The notes under the pieces: model-generated | The model's input: the letters and a program-made list of their open reading frames with translations, nothing else | What the model was told of the DNA's origin: nothing | The model's database searches: none | Translations under genes and position numbers: made by a program | Origin: Nitrospirota bacterium | GTDB taxonomy: Bacteria; Nitrospirota; CAKKRA01; 9FT-COMBO-42-15 | DNA length: 10,122 bases | Direction: 5' to 3' | Assembly: GCA_023248415.1 (NCBI GenBank) | Contig: JAHFEP010000097.1 | Location: 1 to 10,122 of the forward strand | Part shown: positions 1-6,110 of the stretch, in pieces | How the letters are laid out: each line of letters opens with the position of its first letter | How positions within the stretch are numbered: the first letter of the stretch is position 1

Positions 1-457
1 AAAGATTTTCCGCGCGTTCATCCCGTTTATCCTCTATACCAACGGTCTTTAATAATTCCATTGCCTTTTCCTTATTTTCTTTTTCCTCTTTAATCATGGT
101 TGATGTTCTGAATAGAGCAGCGGTCAGGGTTTCGCCTTTGTCATATTTAAGACCAAGCAAAACATTATCAATCGCTGTCATCTGAGGGAATAATCTAATA
201 TTCTGAAATGTTCTCCCGATGCCGAGGTTGAAGATCTTATGAGGAGCAAGATAGGTTATATTTTTTCCTTTAAAATAAACTTTGCCCGAAGATGGCCTAT
301 AAAAACCTGTAATGAGGTTAAACGATACTGTTTTACCGGAACCGTTAGGACCGATAAGAGCCGTAATAGTTCCTTTCTGCAAGTCAAAGCAAAGGTCGTC
401 AACAGCCTTCACTCCATCAAAGCTTTTAGATAAATTCTGTATTTGAAGCATTTCCAT
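1..457 (-). CDS. livG: High-affinity branched-chain amino acid-type ABC transporter ATP-binding protein LivG (N-terminal part, cut by window edge)
   Basis: About 152 N-terminal residues are visible; the gene runs off the left edge. The protein is the cytoplasmic ATPase that powers LivH/LivM. A Walker A motif GPNGSGKT lies at residues 36-43 and a Q-loop in [10 protein letters not shown] around residue 85. The usual LivG insert after the Q-loop is present (residues about 100-130). Signature and Walker B motifs fall outside the window. The residue after GKT is Val, where most LivG proteins have Thr, a mild oddity. The start ATG (457) directly follows the livM stop TAG with no spacer; a second ATG at 451 is also in frame. 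The protein reads [13 protein letters not shown], a normal LivG beginning. It is the last visible gene of the operon; livF is expected further left. The family assignment is secure; the substrate is not determined by this subunit. Confidence 0.93.
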   Translation of the reverse strand, partial: MEMLQIQNLSKSFDGVKAVDDLCFDLQKGTITALIGPNGSGKTVSFNLITGFYRPSSGKVYFKGKNITYLAPHKIFNLGIGRTFQNIRLFPQMTAIDNVLLGLKYDKGETLTAALFRTSTMIKEEKENKEKAMELLKTVGIEDKRDERAENL

Positions 458-1327
458 CTATTTAAACCTGTATTGCCCGATTATCCCCTGCGGCCTTTTA
501 AGCATTAATACAATCAAAAGAAGCCCGTATATCATCTGTCTGAGAGGTGCAGCCACAGAACTCGGCATACCCAAAAACCTCAGCATCTCAGGGAATATTA
601 CAAGTATCAACGCCCCTATAAAAGAACCTTTAATGCTTCCCATTCCGCCAAAGACGACCATGAGTAAAACTGCTATTGATTCCATCATCGTAAAGCTTGA
701 AGGGTCAATAAAGGTTATATAATGCGCATAAAGACTTCCAGCGATTCCAGCAAAAAATGCTCCAATAACAAAGACAGTTAGTTTATATCTGTTGATGTTC
801 TTCCCTATGGAAAGGCTTGCTATTTCATCTTCCCTGATGCTCATAAGAACCCTACCAAAAGGAGAGCACGCAATCCTGTTGATTACAAAGGCTGTTATAA
901 AAACAAAAACAGCAACTAATATTAAATATGCCCAAACAGGCTGAAGCTCAAAACCAATTAAAGAAAATTTTGGTATCCCGGGCAAGCCCATCGGGCCCCT
1001 TGTTAAATCAACCCAGTTTTTTGATACAGAATATACAATAACCCCAAAGCCAAAGGTAGCAAGTGCGAGATAATCCCCTTTAAGCCTTATGGAGGGGAAT
1101 CCGATAATAAGACCAAGCAATGAAGCAAGGCAGGCTCCTATAAGTAAACCTATCCAGGGCGATATCCCATAATTCAAAGCAAGGAGGCTTGATGTATAAG
1201 CGCCAACACATACAAAGCCTATATGTCCGAGCGCCGGAAGGCCAGTAAATCCAACGATAAGATTGAGACTAAGGGTTAAAATGATATAGATGCCAGAGAT
1301 AATTAATATGTGTAAGAAGTATTCCAT
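458..1327 (-). CDS. livM: Branched-chain amino acid-type ABC transporter permease LivM
   Basis: A 289-residue inner-membrane permease, a normal length for a short LivM. It is hydrophobic throughout. The conserved N-terminal part contains LNLIVGFTGLPALGHIGF (residues 21-38) and the family's RLKGDYLALATFGFG segment (81-95), followed by TRGPMGLPGIP (109-119). The ATPase-coupling loop is seen at about 157-200, with FGRVLMSIREDEIAS, and VFGGMGSIKGSFIGA lies near 225-239. The start ATG at 1327 overlaps the livH stop in a TAATG junction sharing one base, so translation is probably coupled to livH. The C-terminus ends in LKRPQGIIGQYRFK, typical of the family, and livG follows immediately. It should pair with LivH to form the transmembrane channel for the substrate delivered by the binding protein at 4079-5194. 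Confidence 0.94.
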   Translation of the reverse strand: MEYFLHILIISGIYIILTLSLNLIVGFTGLPALGHIGFVCVGAYTSSLLALNYGISPWIGLLIGACLASLLGLIIGFPSIRLKGDYLALATFGFGVIVYSVSKNWVDLTRGPMGLPGIPKFSLIGFELQPVWAYLILVAVFVFITAFVINRIACSPFGRVLMSIREDEIASLSIGKNINRYKLTVFVIGAFFAGIAGSLYAHYITFIDPSSFTMMESIAVLLMVVFGGMGSIKGSFIGALILVIFPEMLRFLGMPSSVAAPLRQMIYGLLLIVLMLKRPQGIIGQYRFK

Positions 1328-2205
1328 TACAATCTTTCCCTATTGTTCTTTTTCCCCAAGATACCTTCCGGCCTGAGAAGGAGAAATATTATTAACACAG
1401 CAAACGCTATTGTATCCTTCCAACCTGCCTGTATCTTCCATATCCCAAGATTTTCAATAATGCCAAGGAAAAACCCTCCTAATAAAGCGCCCGGTATGCT
1501 TCCTATTCCACCGATGATCGAGGCGATGATGCCTTTAAGGATAGCGTTCATACCCATTGTAGGCTCAATGTTAGTCTCAAGGGATATTAAAATGCCTGCC
1601 ATTCCTGCAATGGCAGAGCCTATGCCGAATGAATAAAGGATAACATTTTCGGGATAGATTCCGGATATGCTTGCTCCAACCGGGTCGTCTGCCACTGCCC
1701 TTATTGCCTTTCCCATCTTTGCCTTATCAACAATAATCCAGAGGACTACCAAAAGTATTAAAGAGACCGAGAGGATAAGTATCTGAATCGGGGTTATGAC
1801 TGCTGAAAATATCTGATAGCCTTCAACAACAGGCCCTGTCCTTAATGTAAGTATCTGTGCTCCATATAAAAGCTGCAGAAGGTTTTGTATGAATATGAAT
1901 ATGCCGAAAGAGGCTATGAGAAAGACAAGGCCTGGAGAGTTGCTTTTCCTCAGAGGCAGATAGACTATTCTATCAATGGCTATGCCGAGGATGGCTGAAA
2001 AGATTGAGGCCAAAAAAAAAGACAGGATTGGATTTATGCCTAATGATATTGAAAGGCTGTATGCAAAATAAGCCCCTGCTGTGTAGACCACACCGTGGGC
2101 AAAGTGGAAGAAACGGACGGTTTTGTAGATAACTGCAAAACTGAGCGCTATTATGGAGTAAATACCCCCAGATACTAGCCCATTTATGAGGATGCTAATT
2201 AGAAT
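1327..2205 (-). CDS. livH: Branched-chain amino acid-type ABC transporter permease LivH, apparently with an AUU (or AUA) start
   Basis: The first conventional start is GTG at 2091, which would give only 254 residues and lose the first membrane helix. The same frame stays open upstream and encodes canonical LivH sequence: LINGLVSGGIYSIIALSFAV, then IYKTVRFFHFAHGVVYTAGAY. An AGGAG Shine-Dalgarno (2213-2217) lies 7 bases before an ATT codon at 2205 and 4 bases before an ATA at 2208. There is no ATG, GTG or TTG between the upstream in-frame stop and 2091. From ATT the protein is 292 residues, the usual LivH length. The coupling loop GKAIRAVADDPVGASISGI and a C-terminal GGIGSIPGALLGG are present. 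I chose 2205 because homology and Shine-Dalgarno spacing agree. A base error at the start codon is the alternative. It partners LivM in the membrane. Confidence 0.88.
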   Translation of the reverse strand: MLISILINGLVSGGIYSIIALSFAVIYKTVRFFHFAHGVVYTAGAYFAYSLSISLGINPILSFFLASIFSAILGIAIDRIVYLPLRKSNSPGLVFLIASFGIFIFIQNLLQLLYGAQILTLRTGPVVEGYQIFSAVITPIQILILSVSLILLVVLWIIVDKAKMGKAIRAVADDPVGASISGIYPENVILYSFGIGSAIAGMAGILISLETNIEPTMGMNAILKGIIASIIGGIGSIPGALLGGFFLGIIENLGIWKIQAGWKDTIAFAVLIIFLLLRPEGILGKKNNRERL

Positions 2206-2212
2206 TATTTTT

Positions 2213-2217
2213 CTCCT
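2213..2217 (-). promoter_or_regulatory. Shine-Dalgarno of livH, overlapping the stop codon of the preceding gene
   Basis: AGGAG on the minus strand shares two bases with the TAG stop (2216-2218) of the membrane-protein gene, giving TAGGAG. It lies 7 bases ahead of the proposed ATT start at 2205. It is the main reason for placing livH initiation here rather than at GTG 2091, which has no comparable site. Confidence 0.7.
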
Positions 2218-2977
2218 ACTTTTTCTTTAAATAAGTCTGGATTTCATCTAAAATAAAATCCAACCTGCCCATTAAAGGCGTATAATGTATCAAAGGAATA
2301 AGCCATGAAATTGCAGCCATGATTAATGACAGGGTTAGAACAGAAAGAATGATATTCAATGGCACATATCCTTTCTTAAAATACAAATCTTTGATCTGTT
2401 CTGCGCATAAAAAGGAATTATTTTGCTGTATATAAGTATAGTACATTGCACATATAAGAATAATGGTGCTAAGTAAACCAGTCAAGATGACCCATAAAGT
2501 TCTATAAAACTTCCAGCCGAAAAGCCATTTCGACTTACCATTCAGGTCTTTTATATACTTCCCCTTCCAGTGTAGATTAAATGTAGCCTGATACAAATTG
2601 ATTTTACGCCAAGACCAGATTAAGGAGCCGATATAAATAAACATTATTACTATTAATGCTATACCAAATGCAAGCCAGTATTCTATCATGAAAGAAGAAA
2701 GATATATAATAATACCGATTAATCCAGAGAAAGCGACTAATATCATACTTTGTGTAAGTATCATATCTATTGCGAACACAAATCTAGTGATATTTTCTTT
2801 TATACTATCAAATTTCTTCTTTTTTTTACTATTTGGCTTCTTAAATTCCGTAAATGTTTGCTCAAGTTCGTCAACAAGCTCCTTGACATAAGAATAAACC
2901 AAAGCTGGCAGAAAAGCTGCCAATGCCATTGCAATCGCAAGAAATTGAAAAGAAATCTCTGGCACCTTATTTTCCAA
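2216..2977 (-). CDS. Integral membrane protein of unknown function, five predicted helices
   Basis: I do not recognise a family for this 253-residue protein. Hydrophobic segments are visible at about residues 9-30, 66-93, 100-123, 159-183 and 205-230. Between the first two is a charged stretch (32-65) with a run of five lysines (51-55), probably cytoplasmic by the positive-inside rule. Another basic soluble loop (about 124-157) is rich in Trp, Lys and Asn, and the C-terminus ends in three lysines. The start is a TTG at 2977 behind AGGAG with 5-base spacing; that Shine-Dalgarno overlaps the stop of the prenyl synthase gene. Its own stop overlaps the Shine-Dalgarno of livH. Being locked between these genes implies co-expression with the transporter. 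A role as accessory transporter subunit, or as a partner of the prenyl synthase in handling a lipid substrate, is inference only. Confidence 0.85.
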   Translation of the reverse strand: MENKVPEISFQFLAIAMALAAFLPALVYSYVKELVDELEQTFTEFKKPNSKKKKKFDSIKENITRFVFAIDMILTQSMILVAFSGLIGIIIYLSSFMIEYWLAFGIALIVIMFIYIGSLIWSWRKINLYQATFNLHWKGKYIKDLNGKSKWLFGWKFYRTLWVILTGLLSTIILICAMYYTYIQQNNSFLCAEQIKDLYFKKGYVPLNIILSVLTLSLIMAAISWLIPLIHYTPLMGRLDFILDEIQTYLKKK

Positions 2978-2982
2978 GATAT

Positions 2983-2987
2983 CTCCT
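2983..2987 (-). promoter_or_regulatory. Shine-Dalgarno deciding the TTG start of the membrane-protein gene, overlapping the prenyl synthase stop
   Basis: AGGAG overlaps TAG (2986-2988), the stop of the upstream synthase gene, again giving TAGGAG. It lies 5 bases before TTG at 2977. No other start codon nearby has such a site. A ribosome terminating on the synthase would be standing on this site. Confidence 0.7.
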
Positions 2988-3912
2988 AAGTTGGGATTAA
3001 TAATGCAGCCACATCCTCTAGCGGTCGCCTTAAATTAACAGGTAGAGATTTTATGCTACTTAAGGCCCTTAAACAGTAATGTCGTACTTTCTTATCGCAG
3101 TGGTTGAGTGAGCCAATTTTAGTCAGAAGCTCTATAATCATGGCAAGATCTTTTCGTGTTACATGTTTCTTTTCATAGACGTATCTAATTTTGGAAATCT
3201 GTTCTGAGCTGCCACATAGTAATGCGTGTATAATTGGAAGCCTGACTTTTCTTTCTATTATATCTCCACCTAAGGGTTTACCGGTTGATGATGGGTCACC
3301 TATCAAGTCAATCATGTCGTCTTTTATTTGGTATGCTAATCCGATATACATGCCATATCTACGTAGACTATTTTCTAATTTTCTATTGAAATGATTTACT
3401 ACGGCTCCAAGCAAAAGGGGTAATTGAATAAACACGGCTGTTGTTTTTTTTATCATTTCATAATAATCATTTTCTGTGACGTCGTCACCATTACGGAATC
3501 TTTTTACAGCTCTTAAATCATCCAATTGTCCCATACATACCGTACGATATGTATCTTCAAATAATAAAAGACATCTCACAATCTCAGCTTTTTTGAGATT
3601 TTTTAGCCTTATAAGCTCAGTGGAAAAAGCTATGGATGCTGTAGATTTAAGAATTTCAGCAATCAAAGCAGCTTCTTCCCCTCCAAACTTTGAAAATAAT
3701 GATGGCATCCCATTGCGCAAAGAAGATTTGTCTAAGAAGTCATCCATGATAAGAGTTGATGATTTCATTAACTCCAGTGATTTGGCTATCTTTAGATGGT
3801 GTTCGATTGATTTTTCAGGCGCAAGAATTCCATATAAGATAGTAATTAAATGGATAACTTCCTTTTCGTAAACTAAATGCTCATTTAGGAGATCATCTAC
3901 TAACAATTCCAT
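2986..3912 (-). CDS. Divergent trans-isoprenyl (polyprenyl) diphosphate synthase family protein
   Basis: A 308-residue all-helical protein of the polyprenyl synthetase family, whose members condense isopentenyl diphosphate with an allylic diphosphate using magnesium. The first Asp-rich motif DDFLD lies at residues 57-61 in a good context (SSTLIMDDFLDKSSLRNGMPS). The second, KDDMIDLIGD, lies at 197-206, and the GKPLGGDIIERKVRLP segment at 211-226. GQLDDL (128-133) and KTTA (156-159) also fit the family. The N-terminal GKxxRP motif that normally binds isopentenyl diphosphate is not recognisable; the aligned stretch reads about YEKEVI (15-20). It may therefore prenylate something else or use a different co-substrate, as the pheromone-modifying relative ComQ does. 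No Shine-Dalgarno precedes ATG 3912, and the start lies within the end of the small ORF at 3893-4066, so coupling is likely. An in-frame stop just upstream rules out a longer N-terminus. Confidence 0.88.
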   Translation of the reverse strand: MELLVDDLLNEHLVYEKEVIHLITILYGILAPEKSIEHHLKIAKSLELMKSSTLIMDDFLDKSSLRNGMPSLFSKFGGEEAALIAEILKSTASIAFSTELIRLKNLKKAEIVRCLLLFEDTYRTVCMGQLDDLRAVKRFRNGDDVTENDYYEMIKKTTAVFIQLPLLLGAVVNHFNRKLENSLRRYGMYIGLAYQIKDDMIDLIGDPSSTGKPLGGDIIERKVRLPIIHALLCGSSEQISKIRYVYEKKHVTRKDLAMIIELLTKIGSLNHCDKKVRHYCLRALSSIKSLPVNLRRPLEDVAALLIPT

Positions 3913-4066
3913 GCTTTTTGTCCGAAGGATTTATTATTCTCCCAGTTCCTTGAAGCAGCCGTTTTACTTCAAAAATATTGAATGCTGCCTTGAGGAATTT
4001 CTTGTGCTTTTTCGATTGTAAAGACTTTGGCAAGCTAAAGTGCTTATCTGGAGGAAACTGACCCAT
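3893..4066 (-). CDS. Small basic protein (57 residues) of unknown function, translationally overlapping the prenyl synthase
   Basis: This ORF starts at ATG 4066 behind AGGAGG (4072-4077) with 5-base spacing, one of the best Shine-Dalgarno sites in the window. That site lies right after the stop of the binding-protein gene. The product has 10 Lys and 3 Arg against 3 acidic residues, no Cys and no Trp, and no membrane segment. It begins MGQFPPDKHF and has a Lys-rich centre (SKKHKKFLKAA, 18-28). It ends at TGA 3893-3895, 20 bases inside the synthase gene, whose ATG (3912) lacks its own Shine-Dalgarno. It could be a leader ORF coupling translation, a real small protein, or a substrate of the synthase. 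It could also be the true N-terminus of the synthase split by a frameshift, but it does not resemble one. I do not recognise a family. Confidence 0.55.
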   Translation of the reverse strand: MGQFPPDKHFSLPKSLQSKKHKKFLKAAFNIFEVKRLLQGTGRIINPSDKKHGIVSR

Positions 4067-4078
4067 ATAAACCTCCTG

Positions 4079-5194
4079 CTAAGTTAATTGTTTAATTTCG
4101 ATAGGTTTGTGAACATCGCCATTCTTATCAAATTCTATGAGGCCTGAAGCTCCTTCATAAGCTTTAATTCTCATTAAGCCGGCTCTAATATTTTCTCCAT
4201 TAAGGCCATTTCCCAGTTCAATAGTCTTCTTAAGTAGCATCACGGCATCATATCCCACATCTGCTAAAGCAGGTGCATCCTTTTGATACTTTGCCATAAA
4301 GCGTTCTTTAAAAACTTTTACACCAAGTGATGATGTGTCTGGAATCATAGGGGCTGGGTAATACAGTGTATACTTGTTCTTCATCACTACGTTGGTTACC
4401 GATGGATCGAGCATAACAGTCGTTCCAAGCCAAATCCCTCTAAATTTCATTTCTTTTGCTTGCTGGATAATCCTTATGCAGTCTTTTGAATAGCCTACAA
4501 GATAAATTGCCTCCGGATCAGCTGAGAGTATTTTAGCTAACTGCGTGCGGTGCTCCAGGGCGCCTTGATCAAAAGACTCAATGTGAACAGAGGTCAGCCC
4601 TTTTTGATCAATCTGAAATTTAAAAACTTCAGCCAGTCCGATCCCATAATCGTTGTTAATGTATAAAATCCCCACGTTCTTGATTTTCAAACTGTCAACA
4701 GCGTATTTTGCGATTTCTTCGCCTTCTAATGCGTCAGAATTCCATATCCTGAAAACAAAATTGCCAGCCTGAGAAATTTTGGGCGCAGTCGCACCAGTTG
4801 ACAGTAAAACTACCTTGCTTTTCTCTACTATTGGCGCAACTGAAAGCGTTACAGAACTAATACTATCATCGATGATATATTGGACTTGATCAACATTTAT
4901 TAACTTATTCACTGCAGAAACCGCTGTCTTGGGGTCTGCTTGCGTATCTTCGTAAATTACTCTAATTTTTTTCCCATTTAAGCCAACTTTGTTTATCTCG
5001 TCAACCGCTAAATCTATCCCTTCGCGCGTATTGGTTCCAGCTAAAGCTGCATCCCCTGTCAACGGCAATATCGCCCCTATCTTAATCTCCTTCTCCTCCT
5101 TCTTCGCACACCCGCTTGTAACAACCATCAAAAAAGCCAACACGATTGAAATTATTACAATGGCTGATGAGGACTTGTGATAGATACTTTTCAT
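4079..5194 (-). CDS. HAAT-family ABC transporter substrate-binding lipoprotein (LivK-like)
   Basis: A 371-residue periplasmic binding protein of the type I fold (Leu/Ile/Val-binding, receptor family ligand-binding). The N-terminus has a lysine, a hydrophobic stretch (about residues 11-27) and a lipobox-like TSGC with Cys29 as the predicted acylated residue, so it should be membrane-anchored. The mature part opens with EIKIGAILPLTGDAALAGTNTREGIDLAVDEIN. The family motif YEDTQADPKTAVSAVNKLI follows, and the end is GLIEFDKNGDVHKPIEIKQ, a normal C-terminus, so the gene is full length. AGGAGG lies 8 bases before ATG 5194. It is the first gene of the seven-gene cluster ending in livG, and would deliver ligand to LivH/LivM. 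The ligand cannot be read from sequence; the family binds branched-chain amino acids but also amides, urea and aromatic compounds. Confidence 0.92.
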   Translation of the reverse strand: MKSIYHKSSSAIVIISIVLAFLMVVTSGCAKKEEKEIKIGAILPLTGDAALAGTNTREGIDLAVDEINKVGLNGKKIRVIYEDTQADPKTAVSAVNKLINVDQVQYIIDDSISSVTLSVAPIVEKSKVVLLSTGATAPKISQAGNFVFRIWNSDALEGEEIAKYAVDSLKIKNVGILYINNDYGIGLAEVFKFQIDQKGLTSVHIESFDQGALEHRTQLAKILSADPEAIYLVGYSKDCIRIIQQAKEMKFRGIWLGTTVMLDPSVTNVVMKNKYTLYYPAPMIPDTSSLGVKVFKERFMAKYQKDAPALADVGYDAVMLLKKTIELGNGLNGENIRAGLMRIKAYEGASGLIEFDKNGDVHKPIEIKQLT

Positions 5195-5332
5195 AGCGCT
5201 TTCCTCCTATTTGAGAATTGGTGTTAATTGGCTCCACATCCCAATTTCAAAAACCATCTACTATTATCGGCATCTTAATCAGATTGGCTCAAAGATATGA
5301 CCGACTCTCTATGCTGCTGTTTGTTTACCTTT

Positions 5333-5394
5333 CAGCTTTTCTTCCTCTTCTGACCCTTACTCTACCTTTCAAATACTCAGATCAAGAAAAGCTG
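5333..5394 (-). repeat. 11-bp inverted repeat spanning the 3' end of the mazF-like gene
   Basis: CAGCTTTTCTT (plus strand 5333-5343) and AAGAAAAGCTG (5384-5394) are perfect reverse complements separated by 40 bases, with one arm inside the last codons of the toxin gene. There is no T-run after the stem on either strand, so it is not a normal intrinsic terminator. It could be a weak mRNA 3' structure or chance. Confidence 0.35.
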
Positions 5395-5718
5395 GATATT
5401 TTCTCTAACTCTCTCCATTGTTTCTTCATTGACAGTTCCGATGAGCTTTATAAGTCTTCGCTTGTCAAACGAACTAATCTGTTTTGTTTTGACCAAAGAA
5501 TCTGTCATGAGCCTATTCTGAGAATCTTTCTTCAGCAAAATATCAAGTTCTGTTTGCCTGGTTGTTTGTGAAGAAATCGGAATAACTGTCAATAAATTGC
5601 CGGATTCTATATATCTGTCATTTTGAACAATTAAGGCTGGCCGAACTTTCTTGTATTCATGTCCAAAGCTTGGGTCAAAATTGACCAACACTATCTGCCC
5701 TCGTTGAAATTTACTCAT
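5377..5718 (-). CDS. MazF/PemK-family endoribonuclease toxin
   Basis: A 113-residue protein with the compact beta-barrel signature of MazF-like toxins, which cut mRNA in the cytoplasm to stop growth. The N-terminal segment FQRGQIVLVNFDPSFGHEYKKVRPALIVQND (residues 4-34) carries the conserved RGQIV strand and RPA; Arg26 corresponds to the catalytic arginine of the family. VIPISS (45-50) supplies the Ser/Thr position of the active site. The end, TVNEETMERVRENIQLFLI, is the usual C-terminal helix, so the gene looks intact. Its ATG (5718) overlaps the end of the upstream small gene by 8 bases, the normal antitoxin-then-toxin arrangement. The proposed promoter lies at 6007-6035. The toxin is followed by 182 bases before the transporter operon, with no convincing terminator, so read-through into that operon is possible. 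Confidence 0.88.
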   Translation of the reverse strand: MSKFQRGQIVLVNFDPSFGHEYKKVRPALIVQNDRYIESGNLLTVIPISSQTTRQTELDILLKKDSQNRLMTDSLVKTKQISSFDKRRLIKLIGTVNEETMERVRENIQLFLI

Positions 5719-5941
5719 ATGGCTCCAGATTAAGATAGTAGTTCAGTTCTTTATCAGAAAGGAAATCTTCAGAAACATCATTAATATTTGACAGCTCAAT
5801 TTCATGTTCAGATGCCTCAAAATCACCTTCCTCAAAAGTTACAATTACTTTAAAATGAATATCTTTCTTATAAATAAGTTCTTCAGGACAATACAGATGC
5901 CCGTCTGGCAACAAATTACTTTCAAAAACCAGTTTTTTCAT
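5711..5941 (-). CDS. Probable antitoxin of the MazF-like toxin (unrecognised antitoxin family)
   Basis: A 76-residue acidic protein directly upstream of, and overlapping by 8 bases, the MazF-like gene; position is the main argument for the call. It is not a clear MazE, Phd or RHH protein. The first 37 residues look like beta-strands around a DG turn (LVFESNLLPDGHLYCPEEL, then HFKVIVTFEE). This layout recalls small antitoxins of the AbrB-like or AF2212-like kind, but that is only an impression. The rest is strongly acidic (EEGDFEASEHEIELS, then NDVSEDFLSDKELNYYLNLEPYE), as expected of the disordered tail with which antitoxins bind and block their toxin. AGAGG lies about 8 bases before ATG 5941. 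It likely neutralises the toxin and may autoregulate the promoter upstream. Confidence 0.75.
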   Translation of the reverse strand: MKKLVFESNLLPDGHLYCPEELIYKKDIHFKVIVTFEEGDFEASEHEIELSNINDVSEDFLSDKELNYYLNLEPYE

Positions 5942-6006
5942 GACTGATACCTCTTATTAGTTTAACTATTTTAACAAGTTATTATACTGTTTCTATTCTT
6001 TTCTTT

Positions 6007-6035
6007 ATTATAGCTGAACCTGAAAATCAAGGCAA
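6007..6035 (-). promoter_or_regulatory. Sigma70-type promoter for the toxin-antitoxin pair
   Basis: On the minus strand TTGCCT (6035-6030, four of six consensus bases) is followed by a 17-base spacer and a perfect TATAAT (6012-6007). The start of transcription would be near 6000, about 59 bases before the antitoxin ATG. A second TATAAT at about 5986-5981 has no matching -35 box. Confidence 0.6.
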
Positions 6036-6041
6036 CCACAA

Positions 6042-6110
6042 TTAGACATATTCCTTTATTTTCAAGGCAATTTCATAGGATGCCTTTGCTTCTTCTTGTC
6101 CTGTAATGCC
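6042..6110 (-). pseudogene. 3' remnant of a HEPN-domain (HepT-like) toxin gene
   Basis: Read in a frame different from the nucleotidyltransferase fragment that overlaps it, these bases encode GITGQEEAKASYEIALKIKEYV followed by TAA (6044-6042). This resembles the conserved C-terminal helix of small HEPN proteins (the pattern EEAxxAxxIAxxIxEFV). The rest of the HEPN gene is missing. HEPN toxins normally sit next to an MNT-domain antitoxin, and that partner's 5' part lies immediately upstream, which supports the reading. The match is short, so confidence is moderate. Confidence 0.5.

Noticed and set aside
1343..1636. Open frame on the plus strand inside livH
   Set aside because: It is antisense to a clearly conserved permease and arises from its codon pattern; the same applies to plus-strand frames inside the synthase (3476-3871), HD-GYP (7316-7751) and HEAT (8811-9152) genes.
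3893..4066. Small ORF as a ComX-like pheromone precursor for the prenyl synthase
   Set aside because: ComX is prenylated on a conserved Trp near its C-terminus; this peptide has no Trp or Cys, and the gene order is reversed relative to comQ-comX. Kept only as an analogy.
3893..4066. Small ORF as the frameshifted N-terminus of the prenyl synthase
   Set aside because: It carries no GKxxRP motif and no resemblance to synthase N-termini, has its own strong Shine-Dalgarno, and the synthase frame is closed by a stop a few codons upstream of its ATG.
5195..5260. Promoter for the transporter operon (TTGAAA with a weak downstream box)
   Set aside because: The -35-like TTGAAA is followed at 17 bases only by TTAACA, a poor -10 box; transcription could equally come from upstream. 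Not enough to annotate.
5333..5394. Intrinsic terminator after the mazF-like gene
   Set aside because: The inverted repeat has a 40-base loop, a low-GC stem and no following T-run on either strand.
5218..5571. 117-codon plus-strand frame opposite the mazF-like gene
   Set aside because: It covers the intergenic gap and the antisense of a well-supported toxin gene; no family resemblance and no proper Shine-Dalgarno.
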